From contig WGCW01000001.1 of the NCBI GenBank assembly GCA_015493585.1, positions 1 to 42,613 on the forward strand: 42,613 nt of DNA, written 5' to 3'. The notes under the pieces were generated by a model. The model ran no database searches and was not told the DNA's origin. It saw nothing but the letters and a program-made list of their open reading frames with translations. Made by a program: the position numbers and the translations under genes. Positions 16,465-24,212 of this stretch are shown here, one piece after another. Origin of the DNA: Acidobacteriota bacterium. Its GTDB lineage: Bacteria; Acidobacteriota; Thermoanaerobaculia; Thermoanaerobaculales; Sulfomarinibacteraceae. The number at the start of each line of letters is the position of its first letter. Within the stretch, counting starts at the first letter, position 1.

Positions 16465-17408
16465 AGCTCGGCGCGGTCGTCGTCTCATTCAACTCCCGGA
16501 ATGATCTTCCGGCTTGCCTGGAGGCGTTGCTCGCGAGCCGGCCACGGCCGGAGATCGTCGTTGTCGACAACGCGTCGGTGGATGGCTCGGCGGGGTTGGT
16601 TCAGGAACGGTTTGGACGCGATGTCAGGCTGATCGCCCTTGCTCAGAACACGGGGTTCGCGGGTGGCTGCAACCGGGGGCTTGACGCGTTGCCGCCCGAT
16701 GTCGAAGCCGTTGCGTTCATGAATCCGGATGTGACCGTTGCGCCAGACTGTCTGGCGCAGTGTACCGGGAAGCTGGAGGAGCATTCTGAGCTCGCGGGGA
16801 TCGCGCCGCGGCTGATGCGGCCGGACGGGGTCCTGGTCGATAGCGTTGGACAGGTGCTGCGGCACTGGAACCTTGAAGTCCGCGACCGCGGGTACGGCCG
16901 TCCGCTCGACGCGGCGCTGCTTCAAGAGACCCCAGTGTTAGCAGCGTGCGGTGCGCTGGCGGTCTACCGGCGCCGCGCGCTCAATCGTGTCGCAACGGAT
17001 AGCCGTGTGTGGGCCGAGGAGTTTTTTTGTTTCTGGGAAGATCTCGAGCTCGGTTGGCGGCTCAATGCCGCTGGTTTTCCCATCGTGGCGCTTCCGGACG
17101 CCGTCGCGACCCACCTGCGGGGAGGGGGAGCGGCTGCCGGACGTGGCCCTCTGCGGTGGCGGCGTCCGCCCGAGCTGGAGGCGTTGATCATCACGAACCG
17201 CTGGATCACGCTGATCCGCCACCTGCACCCGCTTGATCTTGCCGTGCGTGCCCCCGTACTCTTGGCCTGGGATGTTGGCATGATCATACTTGGTGCGATC
17301 CGTCGTCCGCGGCTCCTTCGGCATCTGATCCGGCGGGGACCGCTTCTGCGTTCCGAGTGGCGCCGGCGGCGGACGTGGCCGAAGAAACGTCTCCGGGAGC
17401 TGCCATGA
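16461..17408 (+). CDS. Glycosyltransferase family 2, rhamnosyltransferase-like
   Basis: A 315-residue GT-A transferase starting at a GTG that overlaps the previous stop by 4 nt; longer in-frame starts fall inside the upstream gene. Motifs are AVVVSFNSRNDLPACLEAL, VVVDNASVDGS, QNTGFAGGCNRGL and AFMNPDVTVAPD, where NPD takes the place of DxD as in WbbL-like rhamnosyltransferases. FFCFWEDLELGWRLNAAGF holds the acceptor-site Glu-Asp and Trp-Arg. The C-terminus is a hydrophobic stretch followed by a very basic tail, likely a membrane contact. The acceptor is presumably the lipid-linked sugar made by the next gene product. Confidence 0.85.
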   Translation: MKLGAVVVSFNSRNDLPACLEALLASRPRPEIVVVDNASVDGSAGLVQERFGRDVRLIALAQNTGFAGGCNRGLDALPPDVEAVAFMNPDVTVAPDCLAQCTGKLEEHSELAGIAPRLMRPDGVLVDSVGQVLRHWNLEVRDRGYGRPLDAALLQETPVLAACGALAVYRRRALNRVATDSRVWAEEFFCFWEDLELGWRLNAAGFPIVALPDAVATHLRGGGAAAGRGPLRWRRPPELEALIITNRWITLIRHLHPLDLAVRAPVLLAWDVGMIILGAIRRPRLLRHLIRRGPLLRSEWRRRRTWPKKRLRELP

Positions 17409-18409
17409 TCATCCGCCTGAGCCTCGGATGCGCATTGGCGTTTCTGCTGAGCCTGTGGGCGATGCCACAGGCGAGGCGGGCTGCGCTGAGGTTCGGAATC
17501 GTCGATGCCCCGGATGGGAACCTCAAGCATCAGGAGGAACCGGTGCCCTACTTCGGAGGGCTGGCCGTTTTTGCAGCGTTTCTTCTGGCGTACGGGATGA
17601 TCTTCGACCTCAACGCCTCCGTGCTGGCCCTTCTCCTCGCTTCGAGCATCGTTGCGATGGTCGGGCTGATCGACGACTTCGGCGTGCTGACGCCGCTTGC
17701 AAAAGTCGTGGGCCAGCTGATTGCGGTCTTTGTGCTTCTCAGAGCTGGGATCTCTGTGCACGTAGTGGCACTGCCCTGGGCGGTCCGAATCCTCGTGACA
17801 ATCCTGTGGCTCGTTGGGCTCTCCAACGCATTCAACCTGATCGATATTATGGATGGTCTGGCGGGGAGCATCGGAACGATTGCAGCGATCTACCTGCTGG
17901 CCGTTGCCGTCATCAATGGGCGCTGGGTCGTGGCCTCGTTGACGGTTGTGCTGATTGGGGCCCTGCTCGGCTTTCTACGGTTCAACTTTGCGCCTGCACG
18001 GATTTACTTCGGGGACTGTGGCAGCCTGTTTCTGGGTATGACGTTGGGTGCACTGGCGATGGTCATGCAGTACACGCGGTCCAATCCGCTGGGCTGGCTG
18101 GCGCCGGTCTACATCCTCGCGGTTCCGCTGACAGACACCGTCTACGTCAGCGTGCTGAGACTGCGCGCGGGCAAGAAGATCTACCACGGAAGCCCCGATC
18201 ACTTTCCGCTGCGGCTCCGGCGCCGGCTTGGCGGTTCGACGGTTGCAACGGTTCTCCTGATCGACGTAGCGGCCGTCGTCCTCGGCGCGTGCGGCCTGCT
18301 CGTCATGTGGCTGAGCCCGAGGGCGACCCTCTGGTTGACCGCCGGCGTCGGCGTGGGTGTGCTGGCGGTTCTCATCTGGCTGGCCCGGGTTCCGATGGAG
18401 ACCGGATGA
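17405..18409 (+). CDS. MraY/WecA-family polyprenyl-phosphate sugar-1-phosphate transferase
   Basis: A 334-residue inner-membrane enzyme with about ten helices. It should start glycan synthesis by moving a HexNAc-1-phosphate from UDP to undecaprenyl phosphate. The family motifs are in order: HQEEPVPYFGGLA, GLIDDFGVLTPLAKVVGQL with the Asp pair, SNAFNLIDIMDGLAG with the catalytic Asn/Asp set, RIYFGDCGSLFLG, and the cytoplasmic HGSPDHFPLRL loop. ATG overlaps the GT2 stop (ATGA), with GGGAG 5 nt upstream. It is the only initiating transferase in the window and is probably the first step of this locus. WecA-like GlcNAc transfer is the likeliest activity, but the sugar is inferred. Confidence 0.88.
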   Translation: MIIRLSLGCALAFLLSLWAMPQARRAALRFGIVDAPDGNLKHQEEPVPYFGGLAVFAAFLLAYGMIFDLNASVLALLLASSIVAMVGLIDDFGVLTPLAKVVGQLIAVFVLLRAGISVHVVALPWAVRILVTILWLVGLSNAFNLIDIMDGLAGSIGTIAAIYLLAVAVINGRWVVASLTVVLIGALLGFLRFNFAPARIYFGDCGSLFLGMTLGALAMVMQYTRSNPLGWLAPVYILAVPLTDTVYVSVLRLRAGKKIYHGSPDHFPLRLRRRLGGSTVATVLLIDVAAVVLGACGLLVMWLSPRATLWLTAGVGVGVLAVLIWLARVPMETG

Positions 18410-19713
18410 GCGGCATCCTGATTGTGGGCGGCGGGTTGACCGGCCTCGTGGCCGCCGAGCGTCTGGCCCGTCATGGCGTCGAAGCGGTTGTTCTCGAACG
18501 CGAGGCCAGACCGGGTGGGGCGTGCCGGTCGTTCGAAGAGGGAGGATTCACCTTTGACCTGACCGGACATCTCCTGCACGTTCAACAGAAGCAAACGGTC
18601 GCGTACCTGGAGGAGCTCGGAGTTTGGGATGCCCTGGAGGTTCACGAACGCCGGGCCGCGGTCGTGATTGGTGGCCGGACGACGCCATACCCCGTGCAGA
18701 TCAATACGGCAGGGCTGGCTCCCGAGGTGCGCCGTGATTGCCTGCTCGGTTTCATCCGGTCGTGGTGTGATCCGCAGGAAGGAGCTGGGTCCGCCGGAAC
18801 CTTTCGCGAGTGGGTGCTGGACCGGTTTGGTGAAGGGCTTGCGCGGCATTTCTTTTTCCCGTACAACACGAAGCTCTTTCGCGCAGCGCCCGAGGAGCTC
18901 GGCGTCGATTGGGTGGGCCGTTACGTCCCCAAGCCGGATCTGGAGGAGGTCATCGATGGGGCGCTGGGGCTGGAGCATCGTGGTGTGGGGTACAACGCGG
19001 TGTTCCGTTACCCTACGCGCGGTGGCATCCGGCTGTTGCCCGATACCGTTGCCAGCCGTGTGCCGGGCGTGGAGACGGGCGCAGAGGTGACCGGTATTGA
19101 CCTGAAACACCGTCGCGTGACGCTTCAAGACGGCCGCTCGCTCGTCTATGAGCACCTCGTTTCGACCATCAGCCTGCCAGCCCTGATCGATCTGCTCGAG
19201 CGACCGGTGCCCGAGGCTGTGACCGCTGCGCGCCGCGCCCTGCGCTGGGTCGGTGTGCTCAACGTTGCGCTCGGCGTAGAGGGCGCCGCACCGGCCGATC
19301 AGCACTGGGTGTATTTTGCCGATCCGGAGATCCCGTTCTACCGGATCGGATTCCCATCGAATCATGGCCGGGTCGCGCCAGAGGGGTGTCACACGGTTTC
19401 GATTGAGGTGAGCCTCGCGGGGGGTGCGCGCGATGTCGACGACGTTGCGGTACAGGCCGAGTCAGCAGCGGCGGCCGCGGGCCTTCTCGATCAGGGAAAG
19501 ATTCGTGTTCGCATGGTCCATGTGATCGACCCAGCGTACGTCGTTTTTGATCATCACCGGCGTAAAGCTGTGGACGTTCTCCTGCGTTTCCTCGGCGAGC
19601 AGGGCGTCATCGTCGCGGGACGCTGGGCAGAGTGGAAATACTCGGCCATGGAGGACGCGATCCTTGATGGCATGGGCGTGGCACAGCGGATCGTTGGGGA
19701 TTTGAGCGCGTGA
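18406..19713 (+). CDS. FAD-dependent enzyme, UDP-galactopyranose mutase/amine oxidase-like
   Basis: A 435-residue flavoprotein. Residues 3-33 form the FAD dinucleotide fold (ILIVGGGLTGLVAAERLARHG, with Glu ending the second strand at VVLERE), followed by RPGGACRSF. FDLTGHLLHV resembles the GGH.LH segment of UDP-galactopyranose mutases. HFFFPYNTKLFRA near residue 150 and a C-terminal GRWAEWKYSAMEDAI FAD contact also fit that superfamily. Protoporphyrinogen-oxidase-like enzymes share this layout, so the substrate is uncertain. Location between sugar-phosphate and glycosyltransferase genes favours nucleotide-sugar isomerisation. It starts in an ATGA overlap and ends in a GTGA overlap. Confidence 0.75.
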   Translation: MSGILIVGGGLTGLVAAERLARHGVEAVVLEREARPGGACRSFEEGGFTFDLTGHLLHVQQKQTVAYLEELGVWDALEVHERRAAVVIGGRTTPYPVQINTAGLAPEVRRDCLLGFIRSWCDPQEGAGSAGTFREWVLDRFGEGLARHFFFPYNTKLFRAAPEELGVDWVGRYVPKPDLEEVIDGALGLEHRGVGYNAVFRYPTRGGIRLLPDTVASRVPGVETGAEVTGIDLKHRRVTLQDGRSLVYEHLVSTISLPALIDLLERPVPEAVTAARRALRWVGVLNVALGVEGAAPADQHWVYFADPEIPFYRIGFPSNHGRVAPEGCHTVSIEVSLAGGARDVDDVAVQAESAAAAAGLLDQGKIRVRMVHVIDPAYVVFDHHRRKAVDVLLRFLGEQGVIVAGRWAEWKYSAMEDAILDGMGVAQRIVGDLSA

Positions 19714-20858
19714 CGGAGCGGCTGACCGTGCTGCATGTCATTACCCGGCTTGAGCTGGGAGGAGCACAGCGCAACACGTTGTACACCGTTGGACACCTGA
19801 ACCGGACGCTCTTTCGTCCCGCGCTTGCCTGGGGGCCCGGGGGCCGGCTCGATCAGGAGACGGCTGGGCTCGAGGGCGCTGGCCTCTACCCGGTCAGCGA
19901 GCTGGTGCGTGAGATCAGACCAACCTCTGATATCCGCGCGCTCGGCCAGCTCAGGCAGATCATCCGCAGGCTGAGGCCCGATATCGTGCACACACATTCT
20001 TCCAAGGCGGGCATCCTTGGCAGGCTGGCCGCTCATCTCGAACGCGTTCCGGTGGTGATCCATTCGATCCACGGCTTCGGATTCACGCCGTTACAACCGG
20101 CACCGGTACGCGGCATGTTTCTCTCCCTCGAACGGCATGCGGCGCGCTGGACGGATCATTTCATTGCCGTTGCCAGGGCAAACGCCGCAAGAGGGGTTGC
20201 GCTCGGGTTGTTCGAACGGGACCGGGTCAGTGTCATCCGCTCCGGCATCCGGCTGAGCGAGGTGTGTTCCCCCGGTGGAGGGGAGGCGCTGCGGGACCGG
20301 CTTGGGATCCCGCGCGAGGTCCCGCTCGTGACGCAGGTGGGAAACTTCAAGCCGCAGAAAGCCCCACTCGACTTCGTCCGCGCGGCGGCAAAGATTGGTG
20401 ACGCCGTTCCGGACGCGCACTTCCTGATGACCGGTGATGGCCCGCTTCGCGATGACGCCGAACGGTTGGCGAACCGGGTGGGGCTTGGCGAACGCATCCA
20501 CTTTCCGGGCTGGCTCGATGACATTCCAGCCGTCTTGAGCGCGACGACCGTTGCCGTGTTGACGTCCCGCTTCGAAGGACTCCCGCGAGCTGCCGTGGAG
20601 GCTGTGGCCGCCCGCGTTCCGATTGTGGCGACCGCGGTCGATGGAACGCCGGAGGTGGTCACCGATGGCGTCACCGGTTTGCTGGTTGAGCCGGGTGATA
20701 TCGAGAACGCGGCTCGTGCCGTGATTCGGCTGCTCAGAGATGAAGGGTTGTACCGGCGCATGACCTCCGCTCCGAGAAAGCTCGATCAATTCGATATTGA
20801 CACGATGGTGCAGCAGCACGAGGATCTCTACCGATGGATGTCTGGCTCCAACCACTGA
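19710..20858 (+). CDS. Glycosyltransferase family 4
   Basis: A 382-residue GT-B enzyme starting at GTG overlapping the FAD enzyme stop by 4 nt. The N-terminal domain reads VLHVITRLELGGAQRNTL, then RPDIVHTHSSKAGILGRLAA and HSIHGFGFTPLQP. This is the His-rich pattern of WcaL/PelF-like and related GT4 enzymes. The C-terminal domain has VGNFKPQKAPLDFV, FLMTGDGPLRDD, and the E-x7-E motif FEGLPRAAVE. The acceptor and donor are unknown. The 3' end overlaps the prepilin peptidase gene by 25 nt. Confidence 0.86.
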   Translation: MTERLTVLHVITRLELGGAQRNTLYTVGHLNRTLFRPALAWGPGGRLDQETAGLEGAGLYPVSELVREIRPTSDIRALGQLRQIIRRLRPDIVHTHSSKAGILGRLAAHLERVPVVIHSIHGFGFTPLQPAPVRGMFLSLERHAARWTDHFIAVARANAARGVALGLFERDRVSVIRSGIRLSEVCSPGGGEALRDRLGIPREVPLVTQVGNFKPQKAPLDFVRAAAKIGDAVPDAHFLMTGDGPLRDDAERLANRVGLGERIHFPGWLDDIPAVLSATTVAVLTSRFEGLPRAAVEAVAARVPIVATAVDGTPEVVTDGVTGLLVEPGDIENAARAVIRLLRDEGLYRRMTSAPRKLDQFDIDTMVQQHEDLYRWMSGSNH

Positions 20859-21607
20859 TGCTGATCTACGCGGTGTGCGTCGGGGCCGTTGTGGGCAGCT
20901 TCCTCAACGTTGTCATTTACCGGGTGCCCCGCGGGGAGAGCGTGGTCAAGCCACGTTCCCACTGTCCGAACTGCGGGCATCTGATCCGATGGTATGACAA
21001 TATCCCGGTTCTCTCGTGGCTGATCCTGCGGGGCCGGTGCCGTGACTGTGGTGCACCGATCTCAGTGCGATACCCCGTCGTCGAGCTGGTTACCGCCATC
21101 CTAACCGCCTTGATCGTCTCGCGGTACGGTCTGAGTGTCGCAATGGGGGAAGCGGTGGTCTTCGTCTGGATGTCGATTGCGCTGGGGCTGATCGATCTCG
21201 AGCATCAGATCCTGCCCGATGTGATCACCTACCCGGCGGTGGTGCTGGGTATTGCCGGTTCCCTGGCGGGAGGGCTGACGACGCCGCTTGAAGCGGGGCT
21301 CGGCATCGTTGTCGGTGGGGGGATTCCCATTGCCGTGATTGTGCTGTACAAGGCCGTGCGCGGGATCGAAGGGATGGGGTTCGGCGACGTCAAATACCTT
21401 GCTGCGATCGGGGCCGTCCTCGGGGTCATGGGGTGTCTGTGGGTGTTGATCGTCGCGGCTATTCTGGGTGCGCTGGTCGGGGTCGGACTGATGATCGCTG
21501 GACGGGGTGACGGCCGCACGGCGCTGCCTTTCGGGACATTCCTCGCCGTTGCCTCGATCGTCTACCTGCTAGTTCCTCTGCCTTGGCACCAACTCTTCCG
21601 GTTTTGA
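20834..21607 (+). CDS. pilD: Prepilin peptidase/N-methyltransferase
   Basis: A 257-residue bitopic aspartyl protease that cleaves class III leaders such as those of the two prepilins at 192 and 747 and methylates the new N-terminus. The N-terminal membrane helix GSFLNVVIYRVPRGES is followed by a zinc-type loop with Cys44/Cys47 and Cys69/Cys72 (CPNC, CRDC), typical of bifunctional enzymes. The catalytic aspartates are Asp121 in LGLIDLEHQILPD and Asp185 in GMGFGDVKY. ATG 20834 is chosen for GAGGA at 9 nt spacing; ATG 20858 (TGATG overlap) has no site. It closes the glycan operon, tying pilin maturation to polysaccharide synthesis by position. The symbol follows pseudomonad usage (gspO equivalent). 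Confidence 0.93.
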   Translation: MDVWLQPLMLIYAVCVGAVVGSFLNVVIYRVPRGESVVKPRSHCPNCGHLIRWYDNIPVLSWLILRGRCRDCGAPISVRYPVVELVTAILTALIVSRYGLSVAMGEAVVFVWMSIALGLIDLEHQILPDVITYPAVVLGIAGSLAGGLTTPLEAGLGIVVGGGIPIAVIVLYKAVRGIEGMGFGDVKYLAAIGAVLGVMGCLWVLIVAAILGALVGVGLMIAGRGDGRTALPFGTFLAVASIVYLLVPLPWHQLFRF

Positions 21608-21727
21608 CGGGGCCTACCGGTACCGCATGCGGACCTCATCGTGGGCGCTAGGCATGTAGAGAGTGAAAGCCGTTGAGCAGCTGCCGCCAGCTGGGAGGCG
21701 CCGTGTGGAGTGTCCCCCGCCAACTTT

Positions 21728-22282
21728 GTCATCCCGGGCCATTCTCCATCCCGAGTCATCCCGAGCCGCCCCCTTCACCCAATGTCATCCTGAGTGGTAC
21801 GCCAACGGCGCTCCGCGAAGGATCTGGGTGGGGGGCTCGGGTACACCTGCCACCACTTGTCGCCTCTCTTGCCCACGAGGTTTCGGGCAGGAAACACTGG
21901 GCAAGAGGAGACAGAAATGCTCGTTTCCCCCGCCCAGATTCTTCGTCGGCTACGCCTCCTCAGAATGACAGTGGGGGGAAGGTTGCGCCTGCTCTCAACT
22001 AACAGGCATTGCATCACGTGGAAGCAAGTAGCGTAACCTACTGAGAACACCAAACTTCGAGAAACCAAAGAAACGGTACCCCAATCCCTGTTCGTCCACC
22101 GTCCCGGTGCCCCACACTGGGGCATGTCGGTGCTCAGAATGACAAAACAAAAAGGGAGAACAGTCTGCGCCTGCTCAGAATGACGGTGGGGGGAAGGCCG
22201 CGCCTGTCCAGAATGAAGCCTCCCCCTGTCATCCTGAGCCATGCTACTTCCTGCGTCATCCTGAGCCGAAGGCGAAGGATCT
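21728..22282. repeat. Array of TCATCCTGAG-type interspersed repeats
   Basis: This gap holds at least eight copies of a short motif. Forward forms (GTCATCC[TC]GAG) lie near 21755, 21784, 22228 and 22255, with a degenerate one at 21728. The longest, at 22255-22282, continues to GAAGGCGAAGGATCT. Reverse forms (CTCAGAATGAC) lie at 21959-21969, 22133-22143 and 22174-22184, with a degenerate one near 22208. No gene is seen in 21608-22281. The last copy touches the stop codon of the acyl-CoA ligase. The pattern is that of REP/REPIN-like mobile repeats. Confidence 0.75.
21784..21969. repeat. Nested long inverted repeat (MITE- or REPIN-like, 186 nt)
   Basis: Outer arms 21784-21835 and 21927-21969 are inverted copies of the repeat (GTCAT.CTGAG ... 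CGAAG.ATCTGGG.GGGG). Inside them are further inverted arms: 21858-21875 with 21898-21913 (CTCTTGCCCA/TGGGCAAGAG) and GTTTC/GAAAC around a GGGCAG loop (21880-21895). The whole unit can fold into one long hairpin. There is no coding capacity, so it would need help from outside to move. Confidence 0.65.
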
Positions 22283-23928
22283 CATGACTGCATCTGCTGC
22301 CGGAGTTTTTTCTTGTCAAGCTTGCCGACGCTGGTCTTGGGCAGCTCCTCGACGATCAATACCCGGTCGGGGATTCCGTAACGTGGGATGATGCCTTGCT
22401 CTGCTGCCGTGGCCACGTGCTGCTGGACGAGCGCCTCGGTGAGCTCCTCCTCGCGGCCTGGCGCTGGGACGACGAAGGCCGCCGGACGCTCACCCCACTT
22501 GGGGTCGGGAATGCCGATGACAGCCACTTCGGCGACGGCCGGATGGCTGATGATGATCTCCTCGAGATCGAGGGAGGAAATCCACTCGCCGCCGGTTTTG
22601 ATAACGTCCTTCAGACGGTCGACAATCTTCAAGTACCCGCGCTCATCCTGGGTGGCTAAGTCGCCGGTGTGGAGGTAGCCGCCACGCCAGAGCCCTTCTG
22701 ACGCCTCTGGATTCTTAAAGTAGCCCTGAGTCAGCCAGGGGGCCCTCGTCACGATCTCTCCCCGGCTTTGGCCGTCGTTCGGGAGGACGTGACCGTCGAG
22801 GTCCCAGAGCTGCAGGTCGACGAGCGGAACGGGACGTCCGGTGCTGGTCCGAACCCGGATCTGCTCTTCCTCCGGCCAGTCCGCCATGTCGGCGGTCATG
22901 TGGGACAGAGAGAGGAGCGGGCAGGTCTCGGACATCCCGTAGCCCGTGATGACGTCGATGCCGAGGTCTAGCGCTGCTTTTGCCAAAGTTGTCGTCAGTG
23001 CCGCACCCCCGATGACGACCTTCCATTTCGTCAGATCGAGCTGCTTGACGGCTGGGCTCGCGACGAGCATTTGCAGAATGGTGGGGACGCAGTGACTGAA
23101 GGTCACCCCCTCCGTGGCCAGCAAGCGCCCGAGCATCGCTGGCTCGTAGCGGCCGGGATAGACCTGTTTGACGCCGAGCAGCGTCATCATGTAGGGCATG
23201 CCCCAGGCGTGGGCGTGGAACATCGGCGTCAGCGGCATGTAGACATCACCGCTGTGTACCCGGCAGTGCAGCGGAGAGGTGGACAGCCCAGCAATCAGCC
23301 CCAAGGTATGGAGGACGAGCTGGCGGTGGCTGAAGTACACCCCCTTGGGCAGACCGGTGGTTCCGGTCGTATAGAAGATAGTTGCCCGGGTATTTTCGTC
23401 GAGGTCCGGGAACTCGTAGTCAGGATCGGCCTTGCTGAGCAGATCCTCGTACTCACCCTCGAACGGCACGGGAAGCTCGGCGGGCTGGGTGTCATCGGTC
23501 ATCAGGACGAGGTGAGACACCGTATTGAGCCGGCTCCTCAGGGCGGCGATGAGCGGCACGAAGTCGCTGTGGACGAGGACCGCCTTATCGCCCGCATGGT
23601 TCATGGTGTAGAGGACCTGCTCCGGTGAGAGGCGCACGTTGATGTGGTGCAGCACGGCTCCCATCATCGGAACGGCAAAGTACGCCTCGAGGTACCGGTG
23701 GCTGTCCCAGTCCATGACGGCTACCGTGTCCCCCGGCTGAACGCCCAGCGATGCCAGGGCGCTGGCGAGACGGCCGACCCGTTCACGAAAGGTGCGGTAG
23801 GTCAGCCGGACCTTGTCCCGGTAGACGATCTCTTGGCCGGGCGCCCAGACCAAAGGCGTATGGAGGAGCTGTTTGATCAACAGTGGATACGGATCAGCGG
23901 ACTCGGTTCGAGGAATGGTTAGGTCCAT
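22282..23928 (-). CDS. Medium/long-chain fatty acid-CoA ligase (ANL superfamily)
   Basis: A 548-residue acyl-adenylate-forming enzyme that activates a carboxylic acid with ATP and loads it on CoA. Motifs in order: YTTGTTGLPKGV (AMP/phosphate loop, near residue 185), PMFHAHAWG, the A5 motif TGYGMSETCP, YLHTGDLATQDERGYLKIVDR with the ribose-binding Asp, the hinge DVIKTGGEWIS, and a C-terminal KTSVGKLDKKKL with the catalytic Lys. Length and the H..AWG segment fit DmdB/AlkK-like medium- or long-chain ligases; the exact substrate is open. ATG 23928 has GGGGG 6 nt upstream; the GTG two codons earlier abuts that site and is less likely. The gene stands alone, and its 3' end abuts the repeat array. 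Confidence 0.86.
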   Translation of the reverse strand: MDLTIPRTESADPYPLLIKQLLHTPLVWAPGQEIVYRDKVRLTYRTFRERVGRLASALASLGVQPGDTVAVMDWDSHRYLEAYFAVPMMGAVLHHINVRLSPEQVLYTMNHAGDKAVLVHSDFVPLIAALRSRLNTVSHLVLMTDDTQPAELPVPFEGEYEDLLSKADPDYEFPDLDENTRATIFYTTGTTGLPKGVYFSHRQLVLHTLGLIAGLSTSPLHCRVHSGDVYMPLTPMFHAHAWGMPYMMTLLGVKQVYPGRYEPAMLGRLLATEGVTFSHCVPTILQMLVASPAVKQLDLTKWKVVIGGAALTTTLAKAALDLGIDVITGYGMSETCPLLSLSHMTADMADWPEEEQIRVRTSTGRPVPLVDLQLWDLDGHVLPNDGQSRGEIVTRAPWLTQGYFKNPEASEGLWRGGYLHTGDLATQDERGYLKIVDRLKDVIKTGGEWISSLDLEEIIISHPAVAEVAVIGIPDPKWGERPAAFVVPAPGREEELTEALVQQHVATAAEQGIIPRYGIPDRVLIVEELPKTSVGKLDKKKLRQQMQS

Positions 23929-23952
23929 GTTCACCCCCTCAGTGCTGCCACA

Positions 23953-23958
23953 AATATA
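23953..23958 (-). promoter_or_regulatory. Candidate -10 element (TATATT) for the acyl-CoA ligase
   Basis: The reverse strand reads GGTGGTATATTTGTGG. The -10 lies 24 nt before the ATG, leaving room for the GAGGGGG ribosome site. No -35 match is seen. The rest of the gap to selA (to 24212) shows no gene or tRNA; it has a TGGCCATGTGGCCA repeat near 24165 without a T-run. Confidence 0.45.
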
Positions 23959-24212
23959 CCACCGGGAAGACGCGAGCGCCTGGGACCGCTCCCGCCCGCG
24001 ATGCCTTGTCGAGAAGCGGCCGGGACTGCTTTGTGGAGCAACAGATCTCTGGGGTCCTGGTGGGCCGGAGGGTATTGAAATGGTTGCTCACAAGCCTCTT
24101 ACGCTACATTCCTTGTACGTCGTGCGGATGGACAGCCATCTGCTCGATAGGTTTCGGCCGTTGGCCATGTGGCCAGCCAGGAGAAGAGAGCGGCTCGGCG
24201 GTCAAGCGGTGG

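Noticed and set aside
23959-24212. tRNA-Sec (selC) next to selA
   Set aside because: No T-arm consensus, TCA anticodon stem or long acceptor stem could be found in the gap.
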